Both the position numbers and the translations under genes were made by a program. The notes beneath the pieces are model-generated. The model was not told the DNA's origin. It ran no database searches and saw nothing but the letters and a program-made list of their open reading frames with translations. From NCBI GenBank assembly GCA_938002835.1, contig CALKZS010000175.1, positions 1-37,632 of the forward strand: DNA of 37,632 nt, written 5' to 3'. Source of the DNA: an uncultured Dokdonia sp. GTDB lineage: Bacteria > Bacteroidota > Bacteroidia > Flavobacteriales > Flavobacteriaceae. Below are positions 15,708 through 26,280 of this stretch, in pieces (positions within the stretch are counted from its first letter, which is position 1; the number at the start of each line of letters is the position of its first letter).

Positions 15708-16490
15708 CTATGAACTAAAGTAACCTTTCATTATGCCTCGTTGAGAATTGCGAATAAACTGTAAAATTTCATCACGCTCTGCCGTTGCTTCCATCTCTGC
15801 TTCGATAATTGTTACCGCTTGTGTATTATTATAATTTTTTTGATAAAGTATTCTGAAAATATCTTGAATCTCGCGAATTTTATCTGTGCTAAAACCACGA
15901 CGCCTTAGTCCTATAGAGTTGATACCTACATAACTTAATGGCTCACGACCTGCTTTTACAAAAGGGGGAACATCTTTACGTACAAGTGATCCTCCTGTTA
16001 CAAAAGCGTGACTTCCGATAGTACAAAATTGTTGAACCGCTGCCATACCTGCAAGAACAACGTATTCTCCTACTGTAATATGACCTGCTAGAGTACTGTT
16101 ATTAGAAAAAATACAATGATCTCCTACAATACAATCGTGTGCTATATGGCAATAGGCCATAATCCAACAATTATTTCCTACCTGCGTTTTCATACGGTCT
16201 GAAGTACCGCGATTAATAGTCACACACTCACGTATCGTGGTGTTGTCTCCTATGATAGTGACCGTATCTTCGTCATTAAATTTCTTATCCTGGGGTACTG
16301 CCGAAATCACAGCTCCCGGAAAAATATTTACGTTCTTTCCTATTCGGGCACCTTCCATAATGGTCACATTAGATCCTATCCAACTTCCCTCACCTATAAC
16401 AACATTATTATGTATCGTTGTGAAAGGTTCAATAACGACATTTTTTGCAATTTTTGCACCTGGATGCACATATGCCAGTGGCTGATTCAT
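15708..16490 (-). CDS. lpxA: UDP-N-acetylglucosamine acyltransferase
   Basis: 260 residues, matching LpxA. It performs the first acyl transfer of lipid A synthesis, moving a 3-hydroxyacyl chain from ACP to UDP-GlcNAc. Hexapeptide repeats fill residues 8-180 (for example IGEGSWIGSNVTIMEGARIG). The catalytic His is H118 in HIAHDC. The C-terminal helical part with IRNSQRGIMKGY is typical. It starts two bases after the lpxC-fabZ stop, so it is part of one operon with lpxD and lpxC-fabZ. Confidence 0.95.
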   Translation of the reverse strand: MNQPLAYVHPGAKIAKNVVIEPFTTIHNNVVIGEGSWIGSNVTIMEGARIGKNVNIFPGAVISAVPQDKKFNDEDTVTIIGDNTTIRECVTINRGTSDRMKTQVGNNCWIMAYCHIAHDCIVGDHCIFSNNSTLAGHITVGEYVVLAGMAAVQQFCTIGSHAFVTGGSLVRKDVPPFVKAGREPLSYVGINSIGLRRRGFSTDKIREIQDIFRILYQKNYNNTQAVTIIEAEMEATAERDEILQFIRNSQRGIMKGYFSS

Positions 16491-16491
16491 A

Positions 16492-17892
16492 CTAGTTATT
16501 TTTTACTTTTACTATTTGTGCCATTATTTCTGCTTCAGAAACAAGTTTTCCATTTGCATATGCACGTGCTTGCATTTGGCAAATTCCTCTTCTAATAGGA
16601 ACCATCAAATCTAATTTAAAGATAAGTGTATCTCCAGGTACAACTTGATGCTTATAACGTACATTATCTATTTTAAGTAAGTAAGTAAGATAATTTTCTG
16701 GATCTGGCACTGTACTTAATACTAAAATACCACCTGTTTGTGCCATTGCTTCTATTTGTAGTACTCCAGGCATTACCGGAGCTCCAGGAAAATGTCCTAC
16801 AAAAAACGGCTCGTTCATTGTGACATTTTTTATACCTATCACATAGTCTTCTGTGAGTTCAAGAATCTTATCTACTAATAAAAATGGAGGTCTGTGAGGT
16901 AACATCTCCATTATCTGGTTAATATCTTTTACGGGCTTTGCGTGTAAGTCTACGTCAGGAACATAGTTGCGACGTTCATTTTTAATGATTTTTTGAAGCT
17001 TTTTTGCAAACTGAGTATTTACATAATGGCCAGGCTTATTTGCAATAATCTTACCTTTAATTCTTGTTCCTACAAGAGCAAGATCTCCTATTACGTCTAA
17101 TAACTTATGTCGCGCTGCTTCATTTGCGTGATGCAATGTGAGGTTGTCTAATATACCGTTTGGTTTTACTGCAATATGCTCTTTATTAAAAGCCACTCGT
17201 AGTTTTTCCATTGTACTATCTGATAATTCTTTATCTACATATACAATAGCATTATTAAGATCTCCTCCTTTAATGAGACCGTGCTCTAGTAGCATTTCTA
17301 TTTCGTGTAAGAAACTAAATGTCCTACTATCAGATATTTCTTTTTTAAACTCAGAGATATGTTCGATACTTGCATTTTGAGTTCCTAATACCTTTGTCCC
17401 AAAATCTACCATTGTAGTTACCTGGTACTCATCAGAAGGCATTAATATAATCTCACTTCCAGTTTCTTCATCTTTATAAGTAATAATTTGCTTTACAACA
17501 TACTCATCTCTATCTGTTTCTTGTTCTTCTATTCCTGCATTTTCTAGAGCCTCTACAAAAAACTTAGAAGATCCATCCATAATGGGAGGTTCTGAAGCAT
17601 CAAGTTCTATTAATAAATTATCTATCTCAAGACCTACACAGGCAGCAAGAACGTGCTCTGTTGTTTGAATAGATACTCCATTTTTTTCGAGATTAGTCCC
17701 TCGCTGTGTATTTGTTACTAAAGAAGCATCTGCATTAATTACAGGTTCTCCTTCTAGGTCTACCCTTTTAAATTTATATCCGTGATTTTCTGGAGCTGGC
17801 CTAAAAGTCATAGTCACATTAGATCCTGTGTGTAAACCTACTCCCGTAAGTGTTACATCATTCTTTATGGTACGTTGTTGAGCTTTGCTCAT
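16492..17892 (-). CDS. lpxC-fabZ: Bifunctional UDP-3-O-acyl-GlcNAc deacetylase / 3-hydroxyacyl-ACP dehydratase
   Basis: 466 residues, a natural fusion seen in Bacteroidota. The LpxC part (about 1-310) has zinc ligands H80 (TTEHVLAA), H262 and D266 (HHANEAARHKLLDVIGD). The FabZ hot-dog part (about 320-466) has MLPHRPPFLLVDKI and catalytic H367 and E381 (FVGHFPGAPVMPGVLQIEAMAQ). The fusion links committed lipid A synthesis to the fatty-acid cycle that supplies 3-hydroxyacyl-ACP. It overlaps lpxD by four bases (ATGA). Confidence 0.96.
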   Translation of the reverse strand: MSKAQQRTIKNDVTLTGVGLHTGSNVTMTFRPAPENHGYKFKRVDLEGEPVINADASLVTNTQRGTNLEKNGVSIQTTEHVLAACVGLEIDNLLIELDASEPPIMDGSSKFFVEALENAGIEEQETDRDEYVVKQIITYKDEETGSEIILMPSDEYQVTTMVDFGTKVLGTQNASIEHISEFKKEISDSRTFSFLHEIEMLLEHGLIKGGDLNNAIVYVDKELSDSTMEKLRVAFNKEHIAVKPNGILDNLTLHHANEAARHKLLDVIGDLALVGTRIKGKIIANKPGHYVNTQFAKKLQKIIKNERRNYVPDVDLHAKPVKDINQIMEMLPHRPPFLLVDKILELTEDYVIGIKNVTMNEPFFVGHFPGAPVMPGVLQIEAMAQTGGILVLSTVPDPENYLTYLLKIDNVRYKHQVVPGDTLIFKLDLMVPIRRGICQMQARAYANGKLVSEAEIMAQIVKVKNN

Positions 17893-18911
17893 TGTTTGCT
17901 TTGTTTTTCGAGTTGATTTAATGTTTGTACAATTTTAGGTAAATTTTTAAAATGTACATATGATCTATTCCAGTCTGAATAACCAAATGATGGAGAACCT
18001 TGTAAAACTTCTTCATCTTTTATATTACGACCTATTCCTGATTGCGCTTGTATGCGCACTCTATTACCTATCAATAGATGTCCTGCTATACCTACTTGAC
18101 CTCCTATAAGACAGTGCTTTCCTATTTTTGTAGAACCTGCAACACCTGTTTGAGCTGCAATAGCTGTATGAGCTCCTATCTCTACATTATGAGCAATTTG
18201 GATTTGATTATCAAGCTTTACACCTTGACGTATAATAGTAGACCCTAGCGTAGCTCTATCTATTGTTGTACCTGCTCCTATATCTACATTATCTTCTATA
18301 ATTACATTCCCTATTTGCGGTACTTTAGAATACTCACCTTTATCATCAGGAGTAAAACCAAATCCATCTGCTCCTACTATGGCACCACTATGAATATACA
18401 CTGTATTACCAATCACAGAGTCTGAATAAACTTTAGAACCTGCAAATAACACACAGTTATCACCTATAGTAACATTATCACCTATATACACATTAGGATA
18501 GATCTTTACATTATTGCCTATAGTCACATTTTTACCTAAATATGAGAAAGCACCTAGATAAAAACCTTCCCCATAGGTTGCAGTTTTAGCAATGAAACAA
18601 GGTTGCTCTATCCCTAGTTTATTGAGCTTTACTTGATTGTAATATTCAAGCAATTTTGAAAATGATTTATAGGCATCTTCTACACGAATGAGCGTAGGAG
18701 CAACTTTACTTTCAGCTTTAAAATCATTATTAACAATAACAATACTAGCTTCAGTATTATAAATATGAGGTGTATACTTTGGATTTGCTAAAAAAGTGAG
18801 AGAACCTGTAGATCCTTCTTCTATTTTTGCAAGTTTAGAAACTTCTATCTCAGGATTACCTTCTACGGTACCTTCAAGAATTCCTGCTATTTGGGAGGCG
18901 GTAAATTTCAT
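17889..18911 (-). CDS. lpxD: UDP-3-O-acylglucosamine N-acyltransferase
   Basis: 340 residues from the ATG at 18911 (MKFTASQIAGILEG), the usual LpxD start; the frame opens three codons earlier at 18920. It adds the second 3-hydroxyacyl chain in lipid A synthesis. The N-terminal uridine-binding domain is at 1-100 (GSLTFLANPKYTPHIYNTEA), then the beta helix from 105 to 300. The catalytic His is H241 in IQIAHNVEIG, and ADGFGF at 181-186 is the classic LpxD signature. It is upstream of and overlaps lpxC-fabZ, and follows the HD gene by 21 bases. Confidence 0.96.
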   Translation of the reverse strand: MKFTASQIAGILEGTVEGNPEIEVSKLAKIEEGSTGSLTFLANPKYTPHIYNTEASIVIVNNDFKAESKVAPTLIRVEDAYKSFSKLLEYYNQVKLNKLGIEQPCFIAKTATYGEGFYLGAFSYLGKNVTIGNNVKIYPNVYIGDNVTIGDNCVLFAGSKVYSDSVIGNTVYIHSGAIVGADGFGFTPDDKGEYSKVPQIGNVIIEDNVDIGAGTTIDRATLGSTIIRQGVKLDNQIQIAHNVEIGAHTAIAAQTGVAGSTKIGKHCLIGGQVGIAGHLLIGNRVRIQAQSGIGRNIKDEEVLQGSPSFGYSDWNRSYVHFKNLPKIVQTLNQLEKQSKQ

Positions 18912-18932
18912 TAACAGCAAAAATAGGAAAAA

Positions 18933-20156
18933 TTAATTTCTAGCTTTTGGGTAACACAAATAGTTTTTAACGACTTCTTTTGTGAGCGATTTAAGACTTA
19001 ATTGATCACTAGCTTTTACCACATCTACAATCTTACCATTAGACAATAATATATTAATCCCACCTTTACTGTAGTTATAGCCTTGATTTGAAATTACTCC
19101 TGTAAAAACAAAGTATGACGCCTCGTGAGCAGTAAGTTTACGTCGCTCCATAAGTGCTTCTGTATGCTTATTGATTTTTTGAGTATTAAATGGCTTTTTC
19201 TTAATCTTTACCTTGAGCAAATCTCTATTAATCACACATTTTGATAACTCAGAAAGCACAAAATCTGGATGCGAGCACCATTCCTTCATCCCAGAAATGA
19301 TATCATAATCGTCTAGTTGAGAAAAATTATCTAGAGATTGCTTAATTGTTTTATGATCTATTTTATTTTTTAAAAAGAAAGAAAGTGCAGTACTTGAAGG
19401 CAGTTCTTCTCCATTTGCAGAGAGTTCTTTTGCTCGTTTTAACACCCTCGTAATTAACTGTTCTGCAACAATTCCTGTTTTATGCAGGTATACTTGCCAG
19501 TACATTAATCGTCTAGCAACTAAGAACTTCTCAACGGTATATACGCCTTTTTCTTCTACAACAAGTTGGTCATCTTTTACATTAAGCATCGCAACAATAC
19601 GTTCTGTATTAATATTTCCTTCTGCCATACCAGTATAAAAACTATCTCGTTTAAGATAGTCTGTACGATCCATATCAAGTTGACCAGAGACTAATTGATT
19701 TAAGAAAGATCGTTTATATGTTCCCTTAAAGATATCTATGGCTAGCGTTAAACTTCCGTTAAACTCAATATTAAGTTCCTCCATAAATAGTGTAGATATA
19801 TGCTCGTGACTCACCCCTTCTACAATGCTATGTTCCATTGCGTGAGAAAATGGACCGTGACCTATATCGTGCAATAAAATAGCAATTAACACCCCTTCCT
19901 GCTCTTCTGCACTTATAATAACCCCTTTATTTACAAGTACTTTAAGTGCTTTTTGCATCACTCCCAAACACCCTATAGCGTGTTGAAATCTCGTATGATG
20001 TGCTCCAGGATATACAAGATAAGAAAGTCCCATTTGTGAGATGCGACGCAATCGCTGAAAATACTTATGCTGTATTAGATCAAAAATGATCCCGTTAGGA
20101 ATAGTAATAAACCCGTAAATTGGGTCGTTAATAATTGTAACTTTGGATATAGACAA
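18933..20156 (-). CDS. HD-domain phosphohydrolase (dNTPase-like)
   Basis: 407 residues. The start codon is TTG (20156-20154); no ATG exists until residue 42, and the N-terminal sequence INDPIYGFITIP is conserved in relatives, so TTG is accepted. The HD site is visible: H59 (FQHAIG), H96-D97 (LLHDIGHGPFSHAMEH) and a later Asp in LDMDRTDYLKRD. It resembles the SAMHD1/dGTPase-like group found in many bacteria, whose substrate is often unknown. It heads the lpx operon in the sequence order HD-lpxD-lpxC-fabZ-lpxA. A perfect -7 element lies 55 bases upstream. Confidence 0.88.
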   Translation of the reverse strand: MSISKVTIINDPIYGFITIPNGIIFDLIQHKYFQRLRRISQMGLSYLVYPGAHHTRFQHAIGCLGVMQKALKVLVNKGVIISAEEQEGVLIAILLHDIGHGPFSHAMEHSIVEGVSHEHISTLFMEELNIEFNGSLTLAIDIFKGTYKRSFLNQLVSGQLDMDRTDYLKRDSFYTGMAEGNINTERIVAMLNVKDDQLVVEEKGVYTVEKFLVARRLMYWQVYLHKTGIVAEQLITRVLKRAKELSANGEELPSSTALSFFLKNKIDHKTIKQSLDNFSQLDDYDIISGMKEWCSHPDFVLSELSKCVINRDLLKVKIKKKPFNTQKINKHTEALMERRKLTAHEASYFVFTGVISNQGYNYSKGGINILLSNGKIVDVVKASDQLSLKSLTKEVVKNYLCYPKARN

Positions 20157-20183
20157 AAGAAAACTATTTTAAGTTTTGATGGG

Positions 20184-20203
20184 TACGCTTTCGCGAAAGC
20201 GTA
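20184..20203. repeat. Palindromic repeat copy 6 (divergent HD/porX gap)
   Basis: Perfect 20-bp palindrome TACGCTTTCGCGAAAGCGTA. It lies just downstream of the predicted -7 box of the HD-lpx operon, at about the start of the transcript. Confidence 0.92.
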
Positions 20204-20210
20204 TTTCCCA

Positions 20211-20239
20211 CAAATATAACATTTAATACGGCTGCCACA
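20211..20239 (-). promoter_or_regulatory. Promoter of the HD-lpx operon
   Basis: Minus-strand TATATTTG (20218-20211) is a perfect -7 element. TGTG (20239-20236), 17 bases upstream, is a partial -33 match. Transcription should start near 20204, beside the palindrome. Confidence 0.5.
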
Positions 20240-20283
20240 TCGCTTAAAACAGTGGTATCTTTAACACAATACATAGCACTTTT

Positions 20284-21831
20284 ATGAGCAACATACATAT
20301 ACTTTGGGTAGACGATGAAATCGATCTTTTAAAGCCGCACATTTTATTTTTAGAAAAGAAAAACTATAAGGTAACCACCTGTGATAATGGTGCCGAAGCT
20401 GTAGACCTTATAGACGAGCAAAATTTTGACATCATCTTTTTAGACGAAAATATGCCTGGACTCTCTGGCCTTGAAACACTAAGCGAAATCAAAAATAAAC
20501 GAGAAAGTGTCCCTATTGTAATGATCACAAAAAGTGAAGAAGAATATATTATGGAAGAAGCCATAGGCTCTAAAATAGTAGACTACTTGATCAAACCTGT
20601 AAACCCAAATCAGATATTATTAAGTCTTAAAAAAAATCTAGATCACAGTAGACTCATTAGTCAGAAAACAACTTCTTCATACCAACAAGAGTTTCGTAAA
20701 ATAGCAATGGATCTATCTATGACAAATAGTTATGAAGAGTGGATGGAACTCTACCAAAAACTCATTTACTGGGAGATGGAGCTAGAAGGAATAGAAGATA
20801 CGGGTATGTTTGAGATTTTAGAATCTCAAAAAGTCGAAGCAAACAATCAGTTTTGCAAATTTGTAGATAATAATTATGCCGACTGGTTTGATGGTCACGA
20901 AAACCCTACAATGTCACACACATTGTTTAAAAATAAAGTAGCTCCTCATATTAAAAAAGGAGAACCAACACTATTTGTTGTGATAGACAACTTACGTTAT
21001 GACCAGTGGAAAGCCTTTGAACCTCATTTACAATCATATTATAAAAAAGAAAGTGAAGAACCTTACTTAAGTATCCTTCCTACAGCTACTCAATATGCTC
21101 GAAACTCGATTTTCTCTGGTCTTATGCCTGCAGATATGAAGAAAAAGCACCCTACTTTCTGGCTAGACGATACCGATGAAGGCGGAAAGAATATGCACGA
21201 AGCAGATTTTCTAGAAGCGCAACTCAAACGTCTTAACCTAGACATACAATGGGAGTATCATAAAATCACTAATTTAAAAAACGGAAAAAAGCTAGCAGAT
21301 AATTTTAAATCTCAAAAAGAAAACGATCTCACCGTGGTAGTGTATAATTTTGTAGATATGCTCTCCCATTCTAAAACAGAAATGGAAGTTATAAAAGAGC
21401 TTGCCAGCAATGACAAGGCATATAGATCGCTTACAGAAAGTTGGTTTAAAAACTCTCCATTATTAGAAATGATACAAAGTGCTCAAGAAATGGGTATGAA
21501 GCTCATTATTACTACAGATCACGGGACTATCAATGTTAAAAACCCTTCGAAGGTAATAGGTGATAAAAACACAAGTCTCAATTTACGTTATAAGACAGGA
21601 AGAAGTCTTACTTACGAAAATAAAGAAGTACTCGCCGCCGAAGATCCAAGGTCCATACACTTACCCTCTATTAATATGAGTAGTTCTTTCATTTTTGCAA
21701 AGAGTGATTATTTCTTTGCATATCCAAATAACTATAATCATTATGTGAGTTATTATCGCAATACCTATCAACACGGTGGTGTGAGTCTTGAAGAAATGAT
21801 CATCCCTTTTGTCGTTATGGATCCTAAATAA
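20284..21831 (+). CDS. porX: PorX, response regulator with alkaline-phosphatase-like output domain
   Basis: 515 residues. The receiver domain (1-125) has the acidic pair D10-D11, phospho-acceptor D54 (IIFLDENMPG), T82 and K104. A linker is followed by a PglZ-type alkaline-phosphatase-superfamily domain (about 200-515) with VVIDNLRYDQWKAF, FVDMLSHSKTEME, IITTDHGTI and a closing YQHGGVSLEEMIIPFVVM; Asp/His residues in these motifs are likely metal ligands. PorX works with the kinase PorY and controls the type IX secretion system in Bacteroidota. It is divergent from the HD gene, with a 127-base gap, and is followed by a terminator. Confidence 0.93.
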   Translation: MSNIHILWVDDEIDLLKPHILFLEKKNYKVTTCDNGAEAVDLIDEQNFDIIFLDENMPGLSGLETLSEIKNKRESVPIVMITKSEEEYIMEEAIGSKIVDYLIKPVNPNQILLSLKKNLDHSRLISQKTTSSYQQEFRKIAMDLSMTNSYEEWMELYQKLIYWEMELEGIEDTGMFEILESQKVEANNQFCKFVDNNYADWFDGHENPTMSHTLFKNKVAPHIKKGEPTLFVVIDNLRYDQWKAFEPHLQSYYKKESEEPYLSILPTATQYARNSIFSGLMPADMKKKHPTFWLDDTDEGGKNMHEADFLEAQLKRLNLDIQWEYHKITNLKNGKKLADNFKSQKENDLTVVVYNFVDMLSHSKTEMEVIKELASNDKAYRSLTESWFKNSPLLEMIQSAQEMGMKLIITTDHGTINVKNPSKVIGDKNTSLNLRYKTGRSLTYENKEVLAAEDPRSIHLPSINMSSSFIFAKSDYFFAYPNNYNHYVSYYRNTYQHGGVSLEEMIIPFVVMDPK

Positions 21832-21892
21832 TAAATCGTATAAGTTTTCTTTTATAAAAAGCATATTCTACTTTAGAATTCATAAATAATAT

Positions 21893-21926
21893 AAAGCTTT
21901 AGGTATACATATTTAAAGCTTTTTTT
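21893..21926 (+). terminator. Terminator after porX
   Basis: AAAGCTTTA (21893-21901) pairs with TAAAGCTTT (21914-21922), then a T-run to 21926. It lies 61 bases after the porX stop and 29 before tsaE. Confidence 0.6.
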
Positions 21927-21955
21927 ATCTTAGTGTTTTTCAAATAAACTCATTA

Positions 21956-22363
21956 ATGCAAAGGATCTATACACTATCTCAAATTGAGATAATTGCACAA
22001 GAAATCATATCTAAAGCCGTGAGCAATATATTGTTATTTAATGGAGAGATGGGTTCTGGAAAAACCACACTTATTAAAAGTATTTTAAAACAATTAGGAG
22101 TAAAAGAAGTTATAAGTAGCCCTACATTTTCTATTGTAAATGAATATATCTCTACTACTAATAAACAGATATATCATTTTGACTGTTATCGTCTAGAGCA
22201 TCAAGAAGAAGCCCTAGATCTAGGTTTTGAGGAGTATATTTATACTGGAGATTGGGTTTTTATAGAGTGGCCAGAAAAAATTAGTAGTTTAATACCCCAT
22301 AAAACACATACCATTACAATAAAGACTATAGACGAAGAGACAAGATCTATTGTATTGCAATAA
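21956..22363 (+). CDS. tsaE: tRNA threonylcarbamoyladenosine biosynthesis ATPase
   Basis: 135 residues. The Walker A sequence GEMGSGKTTLIK is at residues 30-41. SSPTFSIVNEYIS and IYHFDCYRLEHQEEALDLGFEEY are hallmark TsaE (YjeE) segments, and DWVFIEWPEKI supplies the final strand. The protein works with TsaB and TsaD to make t6A37 on ANN-decoding tRNAs; those genes are not in this window. Its 3' end faces the ferredoxin gene across a shared bidirectional terminator. Confidence 0.95.
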   Translation: MQRIYTLSQIEIIAQEIISKAVSNILLFNGEMGSGKTTLIKSILKQLGVKEVISSPTFSIVNEYISTTNKQIYHFDCYRLEHQEEALDLGFEEYIYTGDWVFIEWPEKISSLIPHKTHTITIKTIDEETRSIVLQ

Positions 22364-22384
22364 TTTATAAAAATTAAGAAAGCA

Positions 22385-22419
22385 TAAAAAAGCTTAACAA
22401 AGTATGGCCAGCTTTTTTA
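22385..22419. terminator. Bidirectional terminator between tsaE and the ferredoxin gene
   Basis: TAAAAAAGCT (22385-22394) and AGCTTTTTTA (22410-22419) form a stem with a 15-base loop and A/T tracts on both sides. The genes converge on it. Confidence 0.75.
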
Positions 22420-22439
22420 GTTTGATATATAAATAAACA

Positions 22440-23959
<1,520 letters not shown>

Positions 23960-23982
23960 TAAATAAATTATTAATTTCTTTC

Positions 23983-24012
23983 TTGATTTTTCTTTGCTTT
24001 TAATCATCTTTG
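23983..24012 (+). promoter_or_regulatory. Probable promoter of serC
   Basis: TTG (23983-23985) and CATCTTTG (24005-24012; one mismatch to TAnnTTTG), spacer 19. It lies 22 bases before the serC ATG. Confidence 0.5.
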
Positions 24013-24034
24013 CAATGTTCTAAAAAGCATACTA

Positions 24035-25099
24035 ATGAAGAAGCATAATTTTAGCGCAGGTCCTTGCGTTTTACCACAAGACGTTTTTAAAGAAGCCTCG
24101 CAGGCAGTTCTAGATTTTAACAACTCAGGTCTTTCTATTTTAGAGATCTCTCACCGCAGCAAAGATTTTGTAGATGTGATGGATGAGGCTCGCAATCTTG
24201 CTCTTGAGCTTTTAGGCCTAGAAGGAAAAGGATATAAAGCACTTTTTTTACAAGGTGGAGCGAGCACTCAGTTTTTAATGGTTGCTCATAATATACTACA
24301 AAATAAAGCTGGTTATATCAATACCGGAACTTGGAGTGATAAATCTATTAAGGAAGCAAAACTTTTTGGAGAAGTCGTAGAAGTTGCATCAAGTAAAAAT
24401 GCAAACTATAACTACATCCCAAAAGGATATAGTATTCCTGAAGGATTAGATTACCTTCATATCACAAGTAACAATACTATTTTTGGCACACAAGTAAAGG
24501 ATTTTCCTACAACAGATTGCCCGCTTATATGTGATATGAGTAGTGATATTTTCTCAAGAGAATTAGATTTTTCTAAATTTGATCTTATTTATGCAGGTGC
24601 TCAAAAAAATATGGGTCCAGCAGGAGCGACGCTTGTTATTGTAAGAGAAGATCTTTTAGGGAAAGTAACACGTGTGATTCCTTCTATGTTAGATTATCAA
24701 ACTCATATTAGTAAAGGAAGTATGTTTAACACACCTCCTGTGTTTTCTGTATATGTATCTATGCTCACACTACGTTGGTTAAAAAACCTAGGAGGTATTA
24801 AAGCCATAGAAGAGATTAATACGCGAAAGGCCACATTATTATATAGTGAGATAGAATTAAATCCATTATTTAATGGATTTGCTGCTAAAGAAGATAGATC
24901 ATCTATGAATGCTACCTTCTCGCTTGCAGATGGAGATTTAAAAGAAACTTTTGACGCAATGTGGAAAGAGGCTGGAATAAATGGTCTTAATGGTCACCGT
25001 AGTGTAGGTGGCTACAGAGCTTCTATGTACAATGCATTATCTATGGATAGCGTAGGTGTTCTAGTAGATGTAATGAGTGAACTAGAAAGAAAAGCATAA
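24035..25099 (+). CDS. serC: Phosphoserine aminotransferase
   Basis: 354 residues, standard length. It converts 3-phosphohydroxypyruvate to phosphoserine (and can serve PLP synthesis). FSAGPCVLP at the start is the family signature. GGASTQF (74-80) binds PLP phosphate, and K191 in AGAQKNMGPAG is the Schiff-base Lys. The ending LNGHRSVGGYRASMYNAL is also diagnostic. It is followed by serA after 98 bases, making a serine-synthesis pair; serB is not in the window. Confidence 0.96.
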   Translation: MKKHNFSAGPCVLPQDVFKEASQAVLDFNNSGLSILEISHRSKDFVDVMDEARNLALELLGLEGKGYKALFLQGGASTQFLMVAHNILQNKAGYINTGTWSDKSIKEAKLFGEVVEVASSKNANYNYIPKGYSIPEGLDYLHITSNNTIFGTQVKDFPTTDCPLICDMSSDIFSRELDFSKFDLIYAGAQKNMGPAGATLVIVREDLLGKVTRVIPSMLDYQTHISKGSMFNTPPVFSVYVSMLTLRWLKNLGGIKAIEEINTRKATLLYSEIELNPLFNGFAAKEDRSSMNATFSLADGDLKETFDAMWKEAGINGLNGHRSVGGYRASMYNALSMDSVGVLVDVMSELERKA

Positions 25100-25155
25100 A
25101 CAAAGGATAGATGATATAATAACATCTGTTTAAAATGATAAATTAATAGGTTTTT

Positions 25156-25171
25156 CGCTTTCGCGAAAGCA
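25156..25171. repeat. Palindromic repeat copy 8 (serA leader)
   Basis: Perfect 14-bp core at 25157-25170, flanked by T-rich (left) and A-rich (right) tracts so that pairing can continue outward. It is 27 bases upstream of the serA ATG, followed by a small CCGC/GCGG hairpin (25181-25191). A-rich rather than T-rich sequence follows it, so it is not a plus-strand terminator. Confidence 0.85.
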
Positions 25172-25197
25172 AAAAAATACCGCAAAGCGGCATAAAA

Positions 25198-26148
25198 ATG
25201 AAAGTACTAGCAAACGACGGAATATCTCAAACTGGAGTAGATGCTCTAGAAGCAGCTGGTTTTGAAGTGAGCACTACTAATGTAGCTCAAGACCAACTAG
25301 AAAGTTATATTAATGACAATGAAATCACAGTAATACTCGTAAGAAGTGCAACAACGGTGCGCAAAGAACTTATAGATGCTTGTCCTTCTATAAAAGTGAT
25401 AGGACGTGGTGGTGTAGGTATGGACAATATTGATGTACAATATGCTCGCGATAAAGGACTAAGTGTCATAAACACGCCTGCAGCCTCATCTGCATCTGTA
25501 GCAGAACTTGTTTTTGCACATTTATATAATGGTGTACGTTTCTTATATGATTCTAACCGTAATATGCCACTTGATGGAGATACTAAGTTCAAAGCACTTA
25601 AGAAAGCATATGCAAAAGGCACAGAGTTACGTGGTAAAACAATAGGTATTATAGGTTTTGGACGTATAGGACAAGAAACTGCAAAAATTGCATTAGGTGT
25701 TGGAATGAAAGTTATTTACAGTGATCCATTTATGGAAAAAGCAACTGTAGATGTTGCCTTCTTTGATGGACAATCAGTATCATTTAATCTATCATCTATT
25801 TCAAAAGAACAACTCCTTAAAGAAGCAGATTTTATCTCTTTACACGTTCCTGCTCAAAAAGAGTATGTTATTGGGAGAACAGAATTTGCTGCTATGAAAG
25901 ATGGTGCAGCTATCGTAAATGCAGCTCGTGGAGGTGTTATAGATGAAGTCGCTTTAGTAGAAGCTCTAGATAGTGGTAAACTTTCTTTTGCAGGTCTTGA
26001 TGTATTTGAAAACGAACCAACACCTGCTGTAAAAGTTCTTATGAATCCTAAAGTAAGTCTTACACCTCATATAGGTGCAGCGACTGGAGGAGCTCAAGAT
26101 CGTATAGGAACCGAACTTGCTGAGCAAATTATAAGCATCTTAAAATAA
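25198..26148 (+). CDS. serA: D-3-phosphoglycerate dehydrogenase (short form)
   Basis: 316 residues, with the substrate and NAD domains but no C-terminal ACT domain, so it is probably not allosterically inhibited by serine in the classical way. The cofactor loop is GFGRIGQETAK (around 153-163). Catalytic residues are an Arg in NAARGGVIDE, the Glu of FENEP and the His of LTPHIGAATGGAQDR. It catalyses the first step of serine synthesis from 3-phosphoglycerate. It follows serC on the same strand, with a palindromic repeat copy in the gap; the two may share a transcript. Confidence 0.95.
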   Translation: MKVLANDGISQTGVDALEAAGFEVSTTNVAQDQLESYINDNEITVILVRSATTVRKELIDACPSIKVIGRGGVGMDNIDVQYARDKGLSVINTPAASSASVAELVFAHLYNGVRFLYDSNRNMPLDGDTKFKALKKAYAKGTELRGKTIGIIGFGRIGQETAKIALGVGMKVIYSDPFMEKATVDVAFFDGQSVSFNLSSISKEQLLKEADFISLHVPAQKEYVIGRTEFAAMKDGAAIVNAARGGVIDEVALVEALDSGKLSFAGLDVFENEPTPAVKVLMNPKVSLTPHIGAATGGAQDRIGTELAEQIISILK

Positions 26149-26181
26149 TCGATGTAACACACAAAAACATCGATATAATAC

Positions 26182-26208
26182 AAAAACCGTCCTAGTGATG
26201 GTTTTTTT
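26182..26208 (+). terminator. Terminator after serA
   Basis: AAACCGTC / GATGGTTT stem (one G-T pair) with a 5-base loop, then a run of T, 33 bases after the serA stop. Confidence 0.8.
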
Positions 26209-26215
26209 ACTTGTA

Positions 26216-26248
26216 TTTGTAAATGTGCTTTTAATTTTTGTACCTTGA
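26216..26248 (+). promoter_or_regulatory. Probable promoter of the DUF937 gene
   Basis: TTTG (26216-26219), 21-base spacer, TACCTTGA (26241-26248). It lies 32 bases before the ATG and follows the serA terminator. Confidence 0.45.
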
Positions 26249-26280
26249 AAACATTCAATAATTAAAAAAATAAAAATACA

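Noticed and set aside
20284-21831. porX as a plain response regulator with histidine-kinase neighbour
   Set aside because: The C-terminal alkaline-phosphatase-like domain is clear and no kinase gene lies nearby, so PorX is the better call.
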